This document shows, piece by piece, positions 1 through 7,995 of a DNA stretch of 64,000 bases. The notes under the pieces are model-generated. The model did not search any database. It was not told the DNA's origin and was given only the letters and a program-made list of their open reading frames with translations. The translations under genes and the position numbers were made by a program. Origin of the DNA: Corynebacterium amycolatum SK46 (GTDB lineage Bacteria > Actinomycetota > Actinomycetes > Mycobacteriales > Mycobacteriaceae); the NCBI RefSeq assembly GCF_000173655.1, contig NZ_ABZU01000011.1, positions 35,073 through 99,072 of the forward strand, given 5' to 3'. Position 1 is the first letter of the stretch; the number at the start of each line of letters is the position of its first letter.

Positions 1-206
1 GCCGTCGCCTTGGCCACGGCTTCCTCATCAGTCGGGTCGATGCCCTGGCGCAGCACCCACAGGGTGGCAACGCGGTACATAGCGCCGGTATCCAGGTATT
101 TTGCACCCAGCTCGGTTGCGACCATCCGGGAGACAGTCGACTTGCCAGTGCCGGAGGGGCCATCGATGGCAACCAACAGCATGTCGTCAGTGTTCTGCTC
201 GCTCAT
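1..206 (-). CDS. cmk: Cytidylate kinase, N-terminal part (runs off the left edge)
   Basis: Phosphorylates CMP and dCMP in pyrimidine salvage and nucleotide supply. About 68 N-terminal residues are visible. They contain the P-loop GPSGTGKST and the CMP-kinase segment [10 protein letters not shown], which together identify the family; the rest lies outside the window. I chose the ATG at 206 because it follows AAGGAG at good spacing. An in-frame ATG at 257 would add 17 residues and would abut the rluB stop codon. The position directly downstream of rluB on the same strand is the usual actinobacterial order, and the two are probably co-transcribed. Confidence 0.93.
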   Translation of the reverse strand, partial: MSEQNTDDMLLVAIDGPSGTGKSTVSRMVATELGAKYLDTGAMYRVATLWVLRQGIDPTDEEAVAKAT

Positions 207-257
207 GTGGGCTCCTTCAGCTCCTTGGTTTTCTTCGTTCTTTTTCACTAGTGCCAT

Positions 258-1232
258 TTACAGCCCCACCGCGTTGTAGAGGGAGGTCAGCTCAGCGCGG
301 TTGAGTGCTCGCAGCGCTCCCGGGGTCTGCTCGCCCAGCTGGACAGTGTGAATCTTAGTGCGCACCAGGCGCTCGACCGGGAAGCCCGCAGTCTTGAGCA
401 TCCGGCGCACGATATGCTTGCGGCCCTCGTGCAGCTCGATGCGGACGATAGAGCGACCCTGCCAGACGTCGATGATCTGCGCCATATCCGCCTTGGCGAT
501 GCCGTCATCGAGCTCAATGCCCTTCTCCAGCTCGCGCATAACCTTGGAGTCGACCTCACCGACAACGGTGGCCATGTAGGTCTTAGTGACCTCGTAGCTC
601 GGGTGCATCAGACGGTTGGCCAGCTCACCGTCATTGGTGAGCAGCAGCAGGCCCTCGGTGGCTGCATCCAGGCGGCCCACGTGGAAGAGTCGCTGACCAG
701 CGCTGATCTTCTCACCGATGATGTCGCCCACACACGGGCGGCCCATGTCATCATGCATAGTCGACTGCACGCCACGCGGCTTGTTCAGGACGAAGTACTG
801 CATGTCCTCATTGACGATGACGCGGGAACCATCAACGCGAATCACAGACGTGTTCGGGTCCACCCGCACGCCCTGTCGCGTCACAATCTTGCCGTCGACC
901 TCGACGCGGCCTTCGTCGATAAGCTTTTCCGCCATGCGACGCGACGCCACGCCTGCCTGTGCGAGCACCTTCTGGAGGCGTACACCCTCGCCTGCTTCGC
1001 TGTGAGCGCGCTTGCCCGAGCCGCGGCGGTCCGAGTCCACGTGCTGGTGGCGCGCCGGGCGGGCGTTGGATACGTAGATGTCCTTCGCGTGGACGTTGGA
1101 GGTCTCCATCTTCGCGCCGCTGTCGCGACGGCTGCGATTGCGCTGCGCGTTAGTGGAGCCGTGTGCGCGGTTGGAGTGATTCTTACGGTTCTTGTGTGCC
1201 GGTGTGCCTTCTCGGCGAGCGGGTTTAGCCAC
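258..1232 (-). CDS. rluB: RluB/RsuA-family rRNA pseudouridine synthase with a long basic N-terminal tail
   Basis: Converts a uridine in rRNA to pseudouridine; RluB acts on 23S rRNA. The 324-aa protein has an Arg/Lys/Asn-rich, probably disordered tail (about residues 1-80), an S4 RNA-binding domain (VRLQKVLAQAGVASRR onward) and the catalytic domain with the motif GRLDAATEGLL, whose Asp is the family nucleophile. The basic tail makes it longer than typical RluB and probably adds RNA affinity. It lies upstream of cmk and follows the scp genes in the usual actinobacterial order, although bioA-bioD and a nuclease-like gene interrupt that order here. The exact rRNA target is inferred from family and synteny. 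Confidence 0.93.
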   Translation of the reverse strand: MAKPARREGTPAHKNRKNHSNRAHGSTNAQRNRSRRDSGAKMETSNVHAKDIYVSNARPARHQHVDSDRRGSGKRAHSEAGEGVRLQKVLAQAGVASRRMAEKLIDEGRVEVDGKIVTRQGVRVDPNTSVIRVDGSRVIVNEDMQYFVLNKPRGVQSTMHDDMGRPCVGDIIGEKISAGQRLFHVGRLDAATEGLLLLTNDGELANRLMHPSYEVTKTYMATVVGEVDSKVMRELEKGIELDDGIAKADMAQIIDVWQGRSIVRIELHEGRKHIVRRMLKTAGFPVERLVRTKIHTVQLGEQTPGALRALNRAELTSLYNAVGL

Positions 1233-1445
1233 TTGACCTACATCCTTTTCAAGCGTTGGAGAATGTTCTGTTTGTTAGAACGTCAGCGCCAGGCGACGCT
1301 GTTCTCTCCCCCCGTGGGCCCAAAATGGCCGGTGGAAGCAGGTTAATTAAGAGAATTACAGAGAAAGCCTCGCGCCTTGTCGTCTAGCCACCTTAGCACG
1401 TTTCTCGCAAAACGCCAGCTTAACGACGTCCCGCGCGGCCTCTAT

Positions 1446-2135
1446 CTACAGCCCTGCGGCCCACTCTCGCACGCCCGGCAGCCACTGCGAAGCTTTCGCC
1501 ACAAACTCCTGCCGGCCCAACGCTCCCGCTCCCGCCTGCACCGACCCCAGCAGCGGCACCCCGGTGACGCGTGGCAGTTCTTCCAGGTTCGTCTCGATAA
1601 TCGGGTCGACATCCGCCGGCAGCGAGCCCCCGACCAGCGCCGTGACATTGGCCCCACGGCCCCGCGCCACCTCAACGGTAAGCTCCGCCTCGTTCAAGCA
1701 CCCCAGACCCAACCGTGTCACGACCACCATCTGACTACCCGGCAACAACCCCGCCAGCTCCGGCAGCGCCCAGTCTTCGCCGAGCCTCACCAGCAGACCG
1801 CCCGCACCCTCCACGAGAACAACACGATTCGGCCCGTCGATAAGCTTGATCTTCTCCGCGATCTCCGTGGCCGACGGCAGGCGCATGCCCGCGCGCTGCG
1901 CCGCCGCCACCGGCGCCATCGGCTCGGGGTAACGCTCGAAACCATGCAGATTATCGATCCCTGTCAGCTCCGCGACAGTATCCAGATCACCGCCGTCAGG
2001 GCCCGGAAATCCAGTCTGAATTGGCTTGACGACGTGCACCTCCTTACCCTCCTCGCGAAGTGTCGCCGCCAGGGCTGCCGTACCGATGGTCTTTCCAATA
2101 TCGGTACCGGTGCCGGTAACAAGGACGATGCTCAT
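1446..2135 (-). CDS. bioD: Dethiobiotin synthetase
   Basis: ATP-dependent formation of the ureido ring of dethiobiotin from 7,8-diaminopelargonate and CO2. The 229-aa product starts MSIVLVTGTGTDIGKT, where GTGTDIGKT is the BioD P-loop. VVKPIQTG and VVLVEGAGGLLV are further BioD signatures. I chose the ATG at 2135 because the P-loop is then close to the N-terminus, as in the family, and AAAGGAG lies upstream; the open frame continues further but only into low-complexity spacer and bioA. It follows bioA on the same strand. No bioF or bioB is present here, so the organism may rely on an imported or differently made precursor (inference). Confidence 0.95.
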   Translation of the reverse strand: MSIVLVTGTGTDIGKTIGTAALAATLREEGKEVHVVKPIQTGFPGPDGGDLDTVAELTGIDNLHGFERYPEPMAPVAAAQRAGMRLPSATEIAEKIKLIDGPNRVVLVEGAGGLLVRLGEDWALPELAGLLPGSQMVVVTRLGLGCLNEAELTVEVARGRGANVTALVGGSLPADVDPIIETNLEELPRVTGVPLLGSVQAGAGALGRQEFVAKASQWLPGVREWAAGL

Positions 2136-2149
2136 GGTGGTTGGTGCTC

Positions 2150-2236
2150 CTTTTTGGTGGTGTGTTGCTGTGTTGTTTGCTGCGTTGTTGTGTTGTTGGC
2201 TGTGCAGCTTGATGCGTTGCTGTGTTGCGTTGTTGG
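2150..2236. repeat. Low-complexity GTTGT/CAACA spacer between bioA and bioD
   Basis: The roughly 105 bp between the bioA stop and the bioD start are made largely of irregular TGTTG/CGTTG units. Read in the bioA-bioD direction this is a CAACA-rich, probably unstructured leader ending in AAAGGAG before the bioD start. It could keep the bioD ribosome site open. No other element is visible. Confidence 0.6.
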
Positions 2237-2241
2237 CAGCG

Positions 2242-3588
2242 CTACTTGCGTTTTTCCTCCGCGGCGACGATGGCGGCGATGGCCTCGCAGATGCGGTCGA
2301 CCTCGTCATTGGTGCTGATATACGGCGGCATGGTGTACACCAACTTGCCGAATGGTCGCAGCCACACCCCGGCATCGACAGCCGCTGCGGTGGCCAGACC
2401 CATGTCCACTGGGCGCTGCATTTCCACGACACCGATTGCGCCAAGAACACGCACGTCGGCCACAGCATCGCTGCTGGCTAGGGGCTGGAGCTGTTCGCGG
2501 AGTCGGGACTCGATGCGCGGGACATCCTCACGCCACTGCCCTTCTGCAATCAGGTCGAGCTGTGCGCAAGCCACCGCACAGGCCAAGGGGTTGCCCATGA
2601 AGGTGGGGCCGTGCATGATGCCTCCGCCTGCACCACTGGAAATAGTACGAGCCACGTCGGCGGTGGTGAGGGTGGCTGCGAAGCTCATAAAGCCGCCGGT
2701 CAGCGCCTTGCCGACACACATAATATCCGGCACAATCCCGGCCGCCTGCGTCGTGAACAGGTCGCCAGCACGGCCGAAGCCGGTGGCAATCTCATCCGCG
2801 ATGAGCAGGATCCCGTGCTGGTCACACAGTTTCCGGAGCCCCACAAGCAGCTCGTGGTCATGGAACCGCATGCCACCCGCTCCTTGGACTACCGGTTCAA
2901 TGATGATGCCGGCGACGGAGTCGTCGATAAGCGAATCGAAGTGCGCGAGATAACGTGCGCGTTCCTCTTCGGTTGCGCCGCGGGCCGGTGGTTTGTCGGC
3001 GAAGACCTGCGGAGTCCACTGCCCCGTCCACAGCGAATGCATGCCGCCCTCGGGGTCGCAGACGGTCATGGGCGCGCGAGTGTCGCCGTGATAGCCGCCG
3101 CGCCACGTGGCCAGGCGGGTGCGCTCGGGATGGCCAATGGCCTGCTGATACTGCAGCGCCATTTTGATCGCCACCTCGACGGAGACCGAACCCGAATCCG
3201 AGTATAAAATGGCATCAAAGCCGGGGCCTGCGAGCTTTAGGAGCTTCTCCGCCAGCTCAATAGCCGGACGGTGTGTGAGTCCGCCGAACATGACGTGCGA
3301 CATCGTGGTGGCCTGCTTCTGCGCGGCTGCGACCAGCTTCGGGTGCGAGTGGCCGTGGCAAGCGGCCCACCAGCTGCTCATGCCATCGATGAGGGTACGG
3401 CCGTCGGCAAGGTGGAGGTTCACGCCCTCGGCGGACTCGACCAGCTTGGGCGCGACCGGCGACGGGATGGGGCCGTATGGGTGCCAGATGTGTTCGGCGT
3501 CGAAGGCTGTGAGATTGGCGATGGCTGGCTGGGTGGGCGGTTGGGAGTGCGGCTGTGCGGGCGGTTGGGCGGTTTTCGGGGCTGTCAT
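2242..3588 (-). CDS. bioA: Adenosylmethionine-8-amino-7-oxononanoate aminotransferase
   Basis: PLP-dependent transamination of KAPA to DAPA with S-adenosylmethionine as amino donor, in biotin synthesis. The 448-aa protein has the BioA hallmarks: HIWHPYGP near the N-terminus, DGMSSWWAACHGHSHP, the PLP-binding region LLIADEIATGFGR, and CVGKALTGGF, whose Lys is the Schiff-base residue. A TTG at 3597 could also be a start, but the predicted promoter puts the transcript start at about 3593, so I use the ATG at 3588. The extreme N-terminus is Pro/Gln-rich. It lies upstream of bioD, with a low-complexity spacer between them. Confidence 0.94.
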   Translation of the reverse strand: MTAPKTAQPPAQPHSQPPTQPAIANLTAFDAEHIWHPYGPIPSPVAPKLVESAEGVNLHLADGRTLIDGMSSWWAACHGHSHPKLVAAAQKQATTMSHVMFGGLTHRPAIELAEKLLKLAGPGFDAILYSDSGSVSVEVAIKMALQYQQAIGHPERTRLATWRGGYHGDTRAPMTVCDPEGGMHSLWTGQWTPQVFADKPPARGATEEERARYLAHFDSLIDDSVAGIIIEPVVQGAGGMRFHDHELLVGLRKLCDQHGILLIADEIATGFGRAGDLFTTQAAGIVPDIMCVGKALTGGFMSFAATLTTADVARTISSGAGGGIMHGPTFMGNPLACAVACAQLDLIAEGQWREDVPRIESRLREQLQPLASSDAVADVRVLGAIGVVEMQRPVDMGLATAAAVDAGVWLRPFGKLVYTMPPYISTNDEVDRICEAIAAIVAAEEKRK

Positions 3589-3599
3589 GATACTCAAGC

Positions 3600-3627
3600 A
3601 TAATACCTGTACAGCGCCAGACTTGAA
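3600..3627 (-). promoter_or_regulatory. Predicted bioA promoter giving a near-leaderless mRNA
   Basis: On the minus strand TTCAAG (3622-3627) is followed after 16 nt by TATTAT (3600-3605). A start 6-7 nt downstream would lie about 5 nt before the bioA ATG, leaving no room for a Shine-Dalgarno sequence. Leaderless mRNAs are common in corynebacteria. The call rests on motifs only. Confidence 0.5.
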
Positions 3628-3682
3628 CGACGTTCGGGGTTGGCGGTGGAACTTCTCGCAAGGATTACAGATAGTCTCAGCG

Positions 3683-3752
3683 ACTTTACGACACCCATGT
3701 CACCTCGTGGCAGCTGTGGAGGTGGCATGAGGTGACACCGGTGTCGTGAAGT
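3683..3752. repeat. 70-bp palindromic repeat, copy 1
   Basis: It begins ACTTTACGACAC and ends GTGTCGTGAAGT. The arms also share TGTCACCTC / GAGGTGACA, so the whole element can fold into a long hairpin with small internal loops. A copy in the same orientation, differing at about three positions, lies at 5289-5358. The two copies bracket the nuclease-fold gene at 3813-4946. Confidence 0.85.
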
Positions 3753-3812
3753 GGAGTTTTGGGGCTGCGGATGGCTGTGGAAGCGGGCCGAGAGCGGCAG
3801 TGCCGATGCCGC

Positions 3813-4946
3813 CTAGTACAGCCGCCCCGCCTGGCTCCACACCTGTCGGCGACGCATGGCCAACTCGGCCGCCTTACCTGTGATCGTGATGGGCTGCCGT
3901 GCGAAGGCGTAGTTTCCGCGATAGCAACTGCCACCATTTGCCAGGTGACGTCGGATTTCCGTGGCCGCTTTCCGCAAAGTGGCTACGGCGGTGCCGTCGA
4001 AAAGCTGTGCCCAGACGATCCGGATGACATTTAGTCCGAGATTCTTCAGGCGCTTTTCGCGCTCCAGCTCCTTTGCGATTGCCACCTGCGTGTCCGCGAC
4101 CCCGCCATCGGTGTATTTCATACGGCCATCGAACTCGACGACCAGCCCAAGTTCGGGCAGGTAGAAGTCCACACGCGCGATGAAGCCACGATCATCCCGA
4201 AAGGAAACCTGCTGAAGCAACGGAGCCCGAGAATCGTCGACAGAAGCTAGCCCCGCCTGGACGATTGCTTCTTTAGTGAGCGATTCCCCAATGCTTTCCG
4301 ACGACGCTGTCGCTTGCCTCAACAACCTCCTGGCCTGCGCATTTCCCGGAGCGCGAGGATATGCAGCCAACGTAGCCGACAGTTCCTCGGTATCGGTGTG
4401 GCGCTGGAGGGCGGCGTCGGCAAGCACTAGTGCATTGTGCGGGGTGCGGGAACGGCAGACGTCGATGACGGACTTTGGGACATCAGTGACGAGGCGGCCA
4501 TCGACTTCTACGATGTCCTCAGGGAGAATCCGGCCGGAGACGCGGATGAGGCGATTGTGCGGCCGGTAGGAGCCGTCCGGCGTGCTTCGCGATTGCCCGC
4601 GCGTGCGACCGGAGTTGGCTATCGCGATGGGAGTGTTGTGCGTGAGTAGAGGTAAACCGTGGAGAGCAGCGGCGGCATCGCGGGTGATTACGGTGGCGGT
4701 GCCGCGATGGACGAGCGCTTTGATTTCCAGGACGTAGCGTTCGGTGGTGTTTAGGGGGAGCCACCTGTCGACTGGCACGTACGCGCCGTGTGCGAGCCAC
4801 AGGAGGCTGCCGCTTTTGGCTCGCTGGCGGAGATCTCGGTCGGAGTGCTGGCCGATTCGGGAAATTGCGAATGTGCTGGGGCGGGCGCATTCGCGCTGCT
4901 GGCCGGTACGGATGATGTTGTCGGCGTCGTAGCTCCACTGCGGCAT
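3813..4946 (-). CDS. AbiEi-like winged-helix plus DUF559 (Vsr-fold) protein
   Basis: Function unproven. The N-terminal third (SRIGQHSDRDLRQRAKSG... and GAYVPV...) resembles the winged-helix domain of AbiEi-type antitoxins. The C-terminal part has the DUF559 / very-short-patch-repair nuclease pattern ARVDFYLPELGLVVEFDG followed by LKNLGLNVIRI, a PD-(D/E)XK-related fold. Such proteins are widespread in actinobacteria without a clear role. The ATG at 4946 is preferred over a TTG at 4973 because AGGAG sits 9 nt before it. The gene stands alone between two 70-bp palindromes within an otherwise conserved segment, which suggests a mobile cassette (inference). Confidence 0.7.
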   Translation of the reverse strand: MPQWSYDADNIIRTGQQRECARPSTFAISRIGQHSDRDLRQRAKSGSLLWLAHGAYVPVDRWLPLNTTERYVLEIKALVHRGTATVITRDAAAALHGLPLLTHNTPIAIANSGRTRGQSRSTPDGSYRPHNRLIRVSGRILPEDIVEVDGRLVTDVPKSVIDVCRSRTPHNALVLADAALQRHTDTEELSATLAAYPRAPGNAQARRLLRQATASSESIGESLTKEAIVQAGLASVDDSRAPLLQQVSFRDDRGFIARVDFYLPELGLVVEFDGRMKYTDGGVADTQVAIAKELEREKRLKNLGLNVIRIVWAQLFDGTAVATLRKAATEIRRHLANGGSCYRGNYAFARQPITITGKAAELAMRRRQVWSQAGRLY

Positions 4947-5160
4947 CGGTTTGCGCTCCTGAGGTCCAGGCAACTGCTGGTTGGTGGGTGGTGGTGTGAG
5001 TGTTTGCGAGTTGGCGAGTTGGCGAGTGTTTGCGAGTTTGTGAGTGTTACGTTCTCATTTTTGGGCTCACACGGAGGCTCAGGAGGCATCGATTGGGCGT
5101 CGACTGTGGATAGTTTGCAGTTTTCGGGAGTTATCCACAGGAGCCGGTGGGCGCGGTGTG

Positions 5161-5223
5161 AGTGCGGTGAGTGCGGTGAGTGCGGTGAGTGCAGTGAGTG
5201 CGGTGAGTGCGGTGAGTGCGGTG
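5161..5223. repeat. Tandem array of seven 9-bp units
   Basis: Seven consecutive copies of AGTGCGGTG; the fourth carries AGTGCAGTG. A minisatellite of this type is prone to slippage and could vary in copy number between strains. Confidence 0.9.
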
Positions 5224-5288
5224 GGGGTGTGGTGGGGGCAAAGGCTCGCAGTGAGCTGTAGCGAGCAGCAAACCCAGCCCAAAATGCG

Positions 5289-5358
5289 ACTTCACGACAC
5301 CCATGTCACCTCGTGGCAGCTGTGGAGGTGGCATGAGGTGACACACGTGTCGTGAAGT
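5289..5358. repeat. 70-bp palindromic repeat, copy 2
   Basis: Same orientation and length as the copy at 3683-3752. Its ends ACTTCACGACAC and GTGTCGTGAAGT are perfect reverse complements. It lies between the scpB stop and the start of the nuclease-fold gene. Confidence 0.85.
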
Positions 5359-5431
5359 GGGTTAGCCGATGGAGCGATCCCCGCTACGCCCCGCTCAGCA
5401 CGACTAGCCCCGCCCCTCCATCTAGCCCCAC

Positions 5432-6046
5432 CTAGTCCAACGGCTCGTCGATCAAGTCGACCTCTGGCAACAGCGGAGCCAGATCCGGCAACTGGTCCAG
5501 CGAATCAATCCCCAGCAGCTCCAGGAACAGCGTCGTCGTAACGTACAAATGCGCGCCGGTTGCCGGGTCCTCTCCGGACTCCGCAATCAGACCGCGCGCG
5601 ACCAGCGTGCGCATCACACCATCAACATTGACACCGCGCACACCGGAGACCTGCGCACGCGTGGCCGGCTGTCGGTACGCCACCACTGCCAGCGTTTCCA
5701 TAGCTGCACGTGAGAGCTTCGACTGCGAGCCATCCAGCAAGAATCGCTCGACCGCGCTGGCATGCGCGGGAGCTGTGTAGAAGCGCCAGCCCTCATCCGT
5801 CTCCCGCAGCTCAATACCGCTGCGACGTGCACGGTATTCGTACTCAATCTCGCGCAGCACGTCACGGACATCACTTGCGGAAACATCCAGCGCCCGCGCC
5901 ATATCCTCCGCCGCCACCGGCGTATCGACTACCAGCAGAATCGACTCCACGCCTGCGCGCAACGGGTCAATGGGCGGCAACTGCGCCGAAGAAGCAGACG
6001 CGGGCTCCACGGCCTGCTCGGATGGTGCGGAACTGGTTTCGCTCAT
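5432..6046 (-). CDS. scpB: Segregation and condensation protein B
   Basis: ScpB is a winged-helix kite subunit that binds ScpA and, with SMC, forms bacterial condensin. The 204-aa product has the ScpB core VESILLVVDTPVAAEDMARAL, the tandem winged-helix region and RAAMETLAVVAYRQPATRAQ, a strong family signature. I chose the ATG at 6046; the longer open frame upstream encodes only low-complexity Gly/Trp-rich sequence produced by a GCCCA repeat. It lies downstream of scpA, separated by 164 bp rather than overlapping as in many relatives. Confidence 0.95.
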   Translation of the reverse strand: MSETSSAPSEQAVEPASASSAQLPPIDPLRAGVESILLVVDTPVAAEDMARALDVSASDVRDVLREIEYEYRARRSGIELRETDEGWRFYTAPAHASAVERFLLDGSQSKLSRAAMETLAVVAYRQPATRAQVSGVRGVNVDGVMRTLVARGLIAESGEDPATGAHLYVTTTLFLELLGIDSLDQLPDLAPLLPEVDLIDEPLD

Positions 6047-6112
6047 GCGCGTCAGATTACGCAACTTCCCGCGCCGGGCGCCAATCAACTGGGCGCTAAT
6101 CAGCTGATAGCA

Positions 6113-6197
6113 CCAGCCCAACCAAGCCCAGCCCAACCCAGCCCGACCAAGCCCAGCCCAGCCCAACTCGAACCCAGCTCGAAGCCGGCCCAACAGC
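6113..6197. repeat. Degenerate AGCCCA/ACCCA repeat between scpA and scpB
   Basis: About 85 bp of irregular AGCCCA, ACCA and ACCCA units in the spacer between the scpA stop and the scpB start. On the transcript strand it reads TGGGCT repeats. No ribosome site or promoter is obvious within it. Confidence 0.8.
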
Positions 6198-6210
6198 CAG
6201 CACAGGCCAC

Positions 6211-7053
6211 CTACTCCCAGTTCGCCGCCGCCACGACAGCCGGATCCACGTCCAACCCGGTCCAGGCCACGTGGATTTCCTCCAGCGCCTCCTCTTGCTC
6301 CACACCGATTGCCTTGGCTCGGTAGAGCTCCAGCAGCGCGAGGAACCGCCCAACAACCTCCATGGACACGCGGCACTCCGAGGTCAGCTGCGTAAACGTC
6401 AGCCAGGTCCCCTCGCCTGCCAGCCGCAGCGAGTCCAGGATTTTGCCCGCCTGCTCCGGCACAGACACGGGCACGCCATGGATGTGCCCGACACCGACTT
6501 CCTCCGGGGGCTTCGGTCGCATCACGACGGCCGCAAACTCGGCAAACTCCCCGAGCGTCATGCCCAGGCGCACGGGCGGCAGCAGCTCCTCGAACTGCTT
6601 ATCCGGCCCCACGGCCCGCGGATAGCGCCGCGGCGCGGTCTTCTGCCACTCCTCGAACTGGTCGGCCACCTTGCCGTACGCCTGGTACTGCAGCAGTCGG
6701 GCAAACAGCAGGTCGCGCGCTTCTAGCAGTTCGAGGTCTTCTTCGCTGTCGACGTCGCCACGCGGCAGAAGCCGTGCGGTCTTGAGGTCGAGCAGCGTCG
6801 CTGCCACGACGAGGAATTCGGTGATTTCGTCGAGGTCGCTGACTGCGTCGAGGCTGCGCGTGTACGAGATGAACTCGTCCGTCACCGCCGCCAGCGCGAC
6901 TTCGGTGACGTCCATCTTTTTGCTGCTGATGAGCTGCAGCAGCAGGTCGAAAGGCCCGTTGAAGTTCGCGAGCGCGACGCGGAAGCCGGTGATCTCTTCC
7001 TGCACGCCCTCGCTTGACGACGGTTCGGGGGTGTAACTATCCGGGGAAGCCAC
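6211..7053 (-). CDS. scpA: Segregation and condensation protein A
   Basis: ScpA is the kleisin subunit of the SMC-ScpAB condensin complex. The 280-aa protein carries the N-terminal kleisin signature FNGPFDLLLQLISSKKMDV and then EITEFLVVAATLLDLKTARL, typical of ScpA, with the C-terminal winged-helix region near RVSMEVVGRFLALLELY. The start is GTG at 7053, 3 nt after the ParA stop, so the two genes are translationally close. The stretch after residue 100 is acidic and variable. Confidence 0.95.
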   Translation of the reverse strand: MASPDSYTPEPSSSEGVQEEITGFRVALANFNGPFDLLLQLISSKKMDVTEVALAAVTDEFISYTRSLDAVSDLDEITEFLVVAATLLDLKTARLLPRGDVDSEEDLELLEARDLLFARLLQYQAYGKVADQFEEWQKTAPRRYPRAVGPDKQFEELLPPVRLGMTLGEFAEFAAVVMRPKPPEEVGVGHIHGVPVSVPEQAGKILDSLRLAGEGTWLTFTQLTSECRVSMEVVGRFLALLELYRAKAIGVEQEEALEEIHVAWTGLDVDPAVVAAANWE

Positions 7054-7056
7054 CTA

Positions 7057-7938
7057 TTATTTGCGGCCTTTGCGCTCGATGACCTCGCGGGCCAGGTTGC
7101 GGTACTGTGCCGCAGCTGGGGTGTTCGGCGCCCAGGTGGTGATGGGCTCGCCAGCGACGGAGGTTTCCGGGAAGCGGACGGTACGGGTGATGACCGTGTC
7201 GAAGACCTTGTCCCCGAAGACCTCGATGAGGCGTTCCATGACTTCCTTGGCGTGGCGGGTCCGGCGGTCGAACATGGTGACCAGGATGCCCGAGACTTCC
7301 AGGTTGAAGTTAAGGCGGTCGCGGACCTTGGCCACCGTGTCGGTGAGCAGTGCCAGACCGCGCAGGGAGAAGTACTCCGCCACCATCGGGATAATGACTC
7401 CCTCAGCGATGGTCAGCGCATTGACGGTCAGCAGGCCCAGCGACGGCTGGCAGTCAATGATGATGAAGTCGTAGTCGTTCATCACTGGGCGCAGTGCGCG
7501 TCCGAGGGCCTGTTCGCGGCCGACTTCGTTGACAAGCTGGATCTCCGCAGCCGACAGGTCAATGTTGGCCGGGACGAGGTCCAGGCCGGAGACCTTGGTG
7601 TGGTGGATGGCATCGCGGACATCGGTGGTGTCGTCGACGATGAGGTTGTAGACGGTCAGGTCGAGTTCCTCGTGTGGAACGCCGAGACCGGCGGATAGTG
7701 CGCCTTGCGGGTCCAAGTCAACGAGCAGGACTTTACGGCCGAACTCCGCCAGCGCCGCCCCCAGGTTAATGGTCGAGGTGGTCTTACCCACGCCGCCCTT
7801 CTGGTTACACATTGCCAGGATGACCGCGGGGCCATGACTGGTCAGGGGTGCGGGTTCCGACAGCTCACGTGCCGGACGACCGGTGAGACCGAGTTCAACT
7901 CGATCGGCCTCAAACAACCCTTCTTCAGCCACAGTCAA
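7057..7938 (-). CDS. parA: ParA/Soj-family ATPase of the scp locus
   Basis: Deviant-Walker ATPase linked to chromosome partitioning. The 293-aa protein has KGGVGKTT (residues 47-54), the A' motif VLLVDLDPQGAL and Walker B FIIIDCQPSLG. It differs from the ParA of the parAB operon near the replication origin; in actinobacteria this paralogue lies between xerD and scpA, as it does here. No parB is next to it. The roughly 40 N-terminal residues before the ATPase domain are a variable extension. Its role beside ScpAB is inferred from this conserved position. Confidence 0.9.
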   Translation of the reverse strand: MTVAEEGLFEADRVELGLTGRPARELSEPAPLTSHGPAVILAMCNQKGGVGKTTSTINLGAALAEFGRKVLLVDLDPQGALSAGLGVPHEELDLTVYNLIVDDTTDVRDAIHHTKVSGLDLVPANIDLSAAEIQLVNEVGREQALGRALRPVMNDYDFIIIDCQPSLGLLTVNALTIAEGVIIPMVAEYFSLRGLALLTDTVAKVRDRLNFNLEVSGILVTMFDRRTRHAKEVMERLIEVFGDKVFDTVITRTVRFPETSVAGEPITTWAPNTPAAAQYRNLAREVIERKGRK

Positions 7939-7995
7939 TCCCTCTTCCTTGAAGATTTCTCATTAACTCTAATGCGCCATATATTACGGCACATA

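Larger units (their letters stand above)
4947..5431. other. Intergenic region rich in short repeats, upstream of the DUF559-type gene
   Basis: No convincing gene in 485 bp. It contains short tandem GAGTTGGC and GTTTGCGA units around 5000-5045, the 9-bp array at 5161-5223 and the second 70-bp palindrome at 5289-5358. Open frames crossing the 9-mer array arise only because the repeat length is a multiple of three. Confidence 0.7.

Noticed and set aside
348..1346. Long plus-strand open frame opposite rluB
   Set aside because: Antisense shadow of a well-supported gene; no motif, no ribosome site.
2136..2468. Upstream extension of bioD
   Set aside because: Runs through the CAACA-rich spacer into bioA in another frame; the BioD P-loop requires the start at 2135.
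5044..5355. Open frame encoding a repeated Ser-Ala-Val / Glu-Cys-Gly tract
   Set aside because: Produced by the 9-bp tandem array, whose length keeps any frame open; it also crosses the 70-bp palindrome.
6047..6376. Upstream extension of scpB
   Set aside because: Encodes low-complexity Gly/Trp sequence from the GCCCA repeat and overlaps the end of scpA; the scpB core begins after 6046.
7057..7938. ParA as a plasmid or phage partition gene
   Set aside because: Its position between xerD and scpA is conserved in actinobacteria and no parB is present, so it is a chromosomal housekeeping gene.
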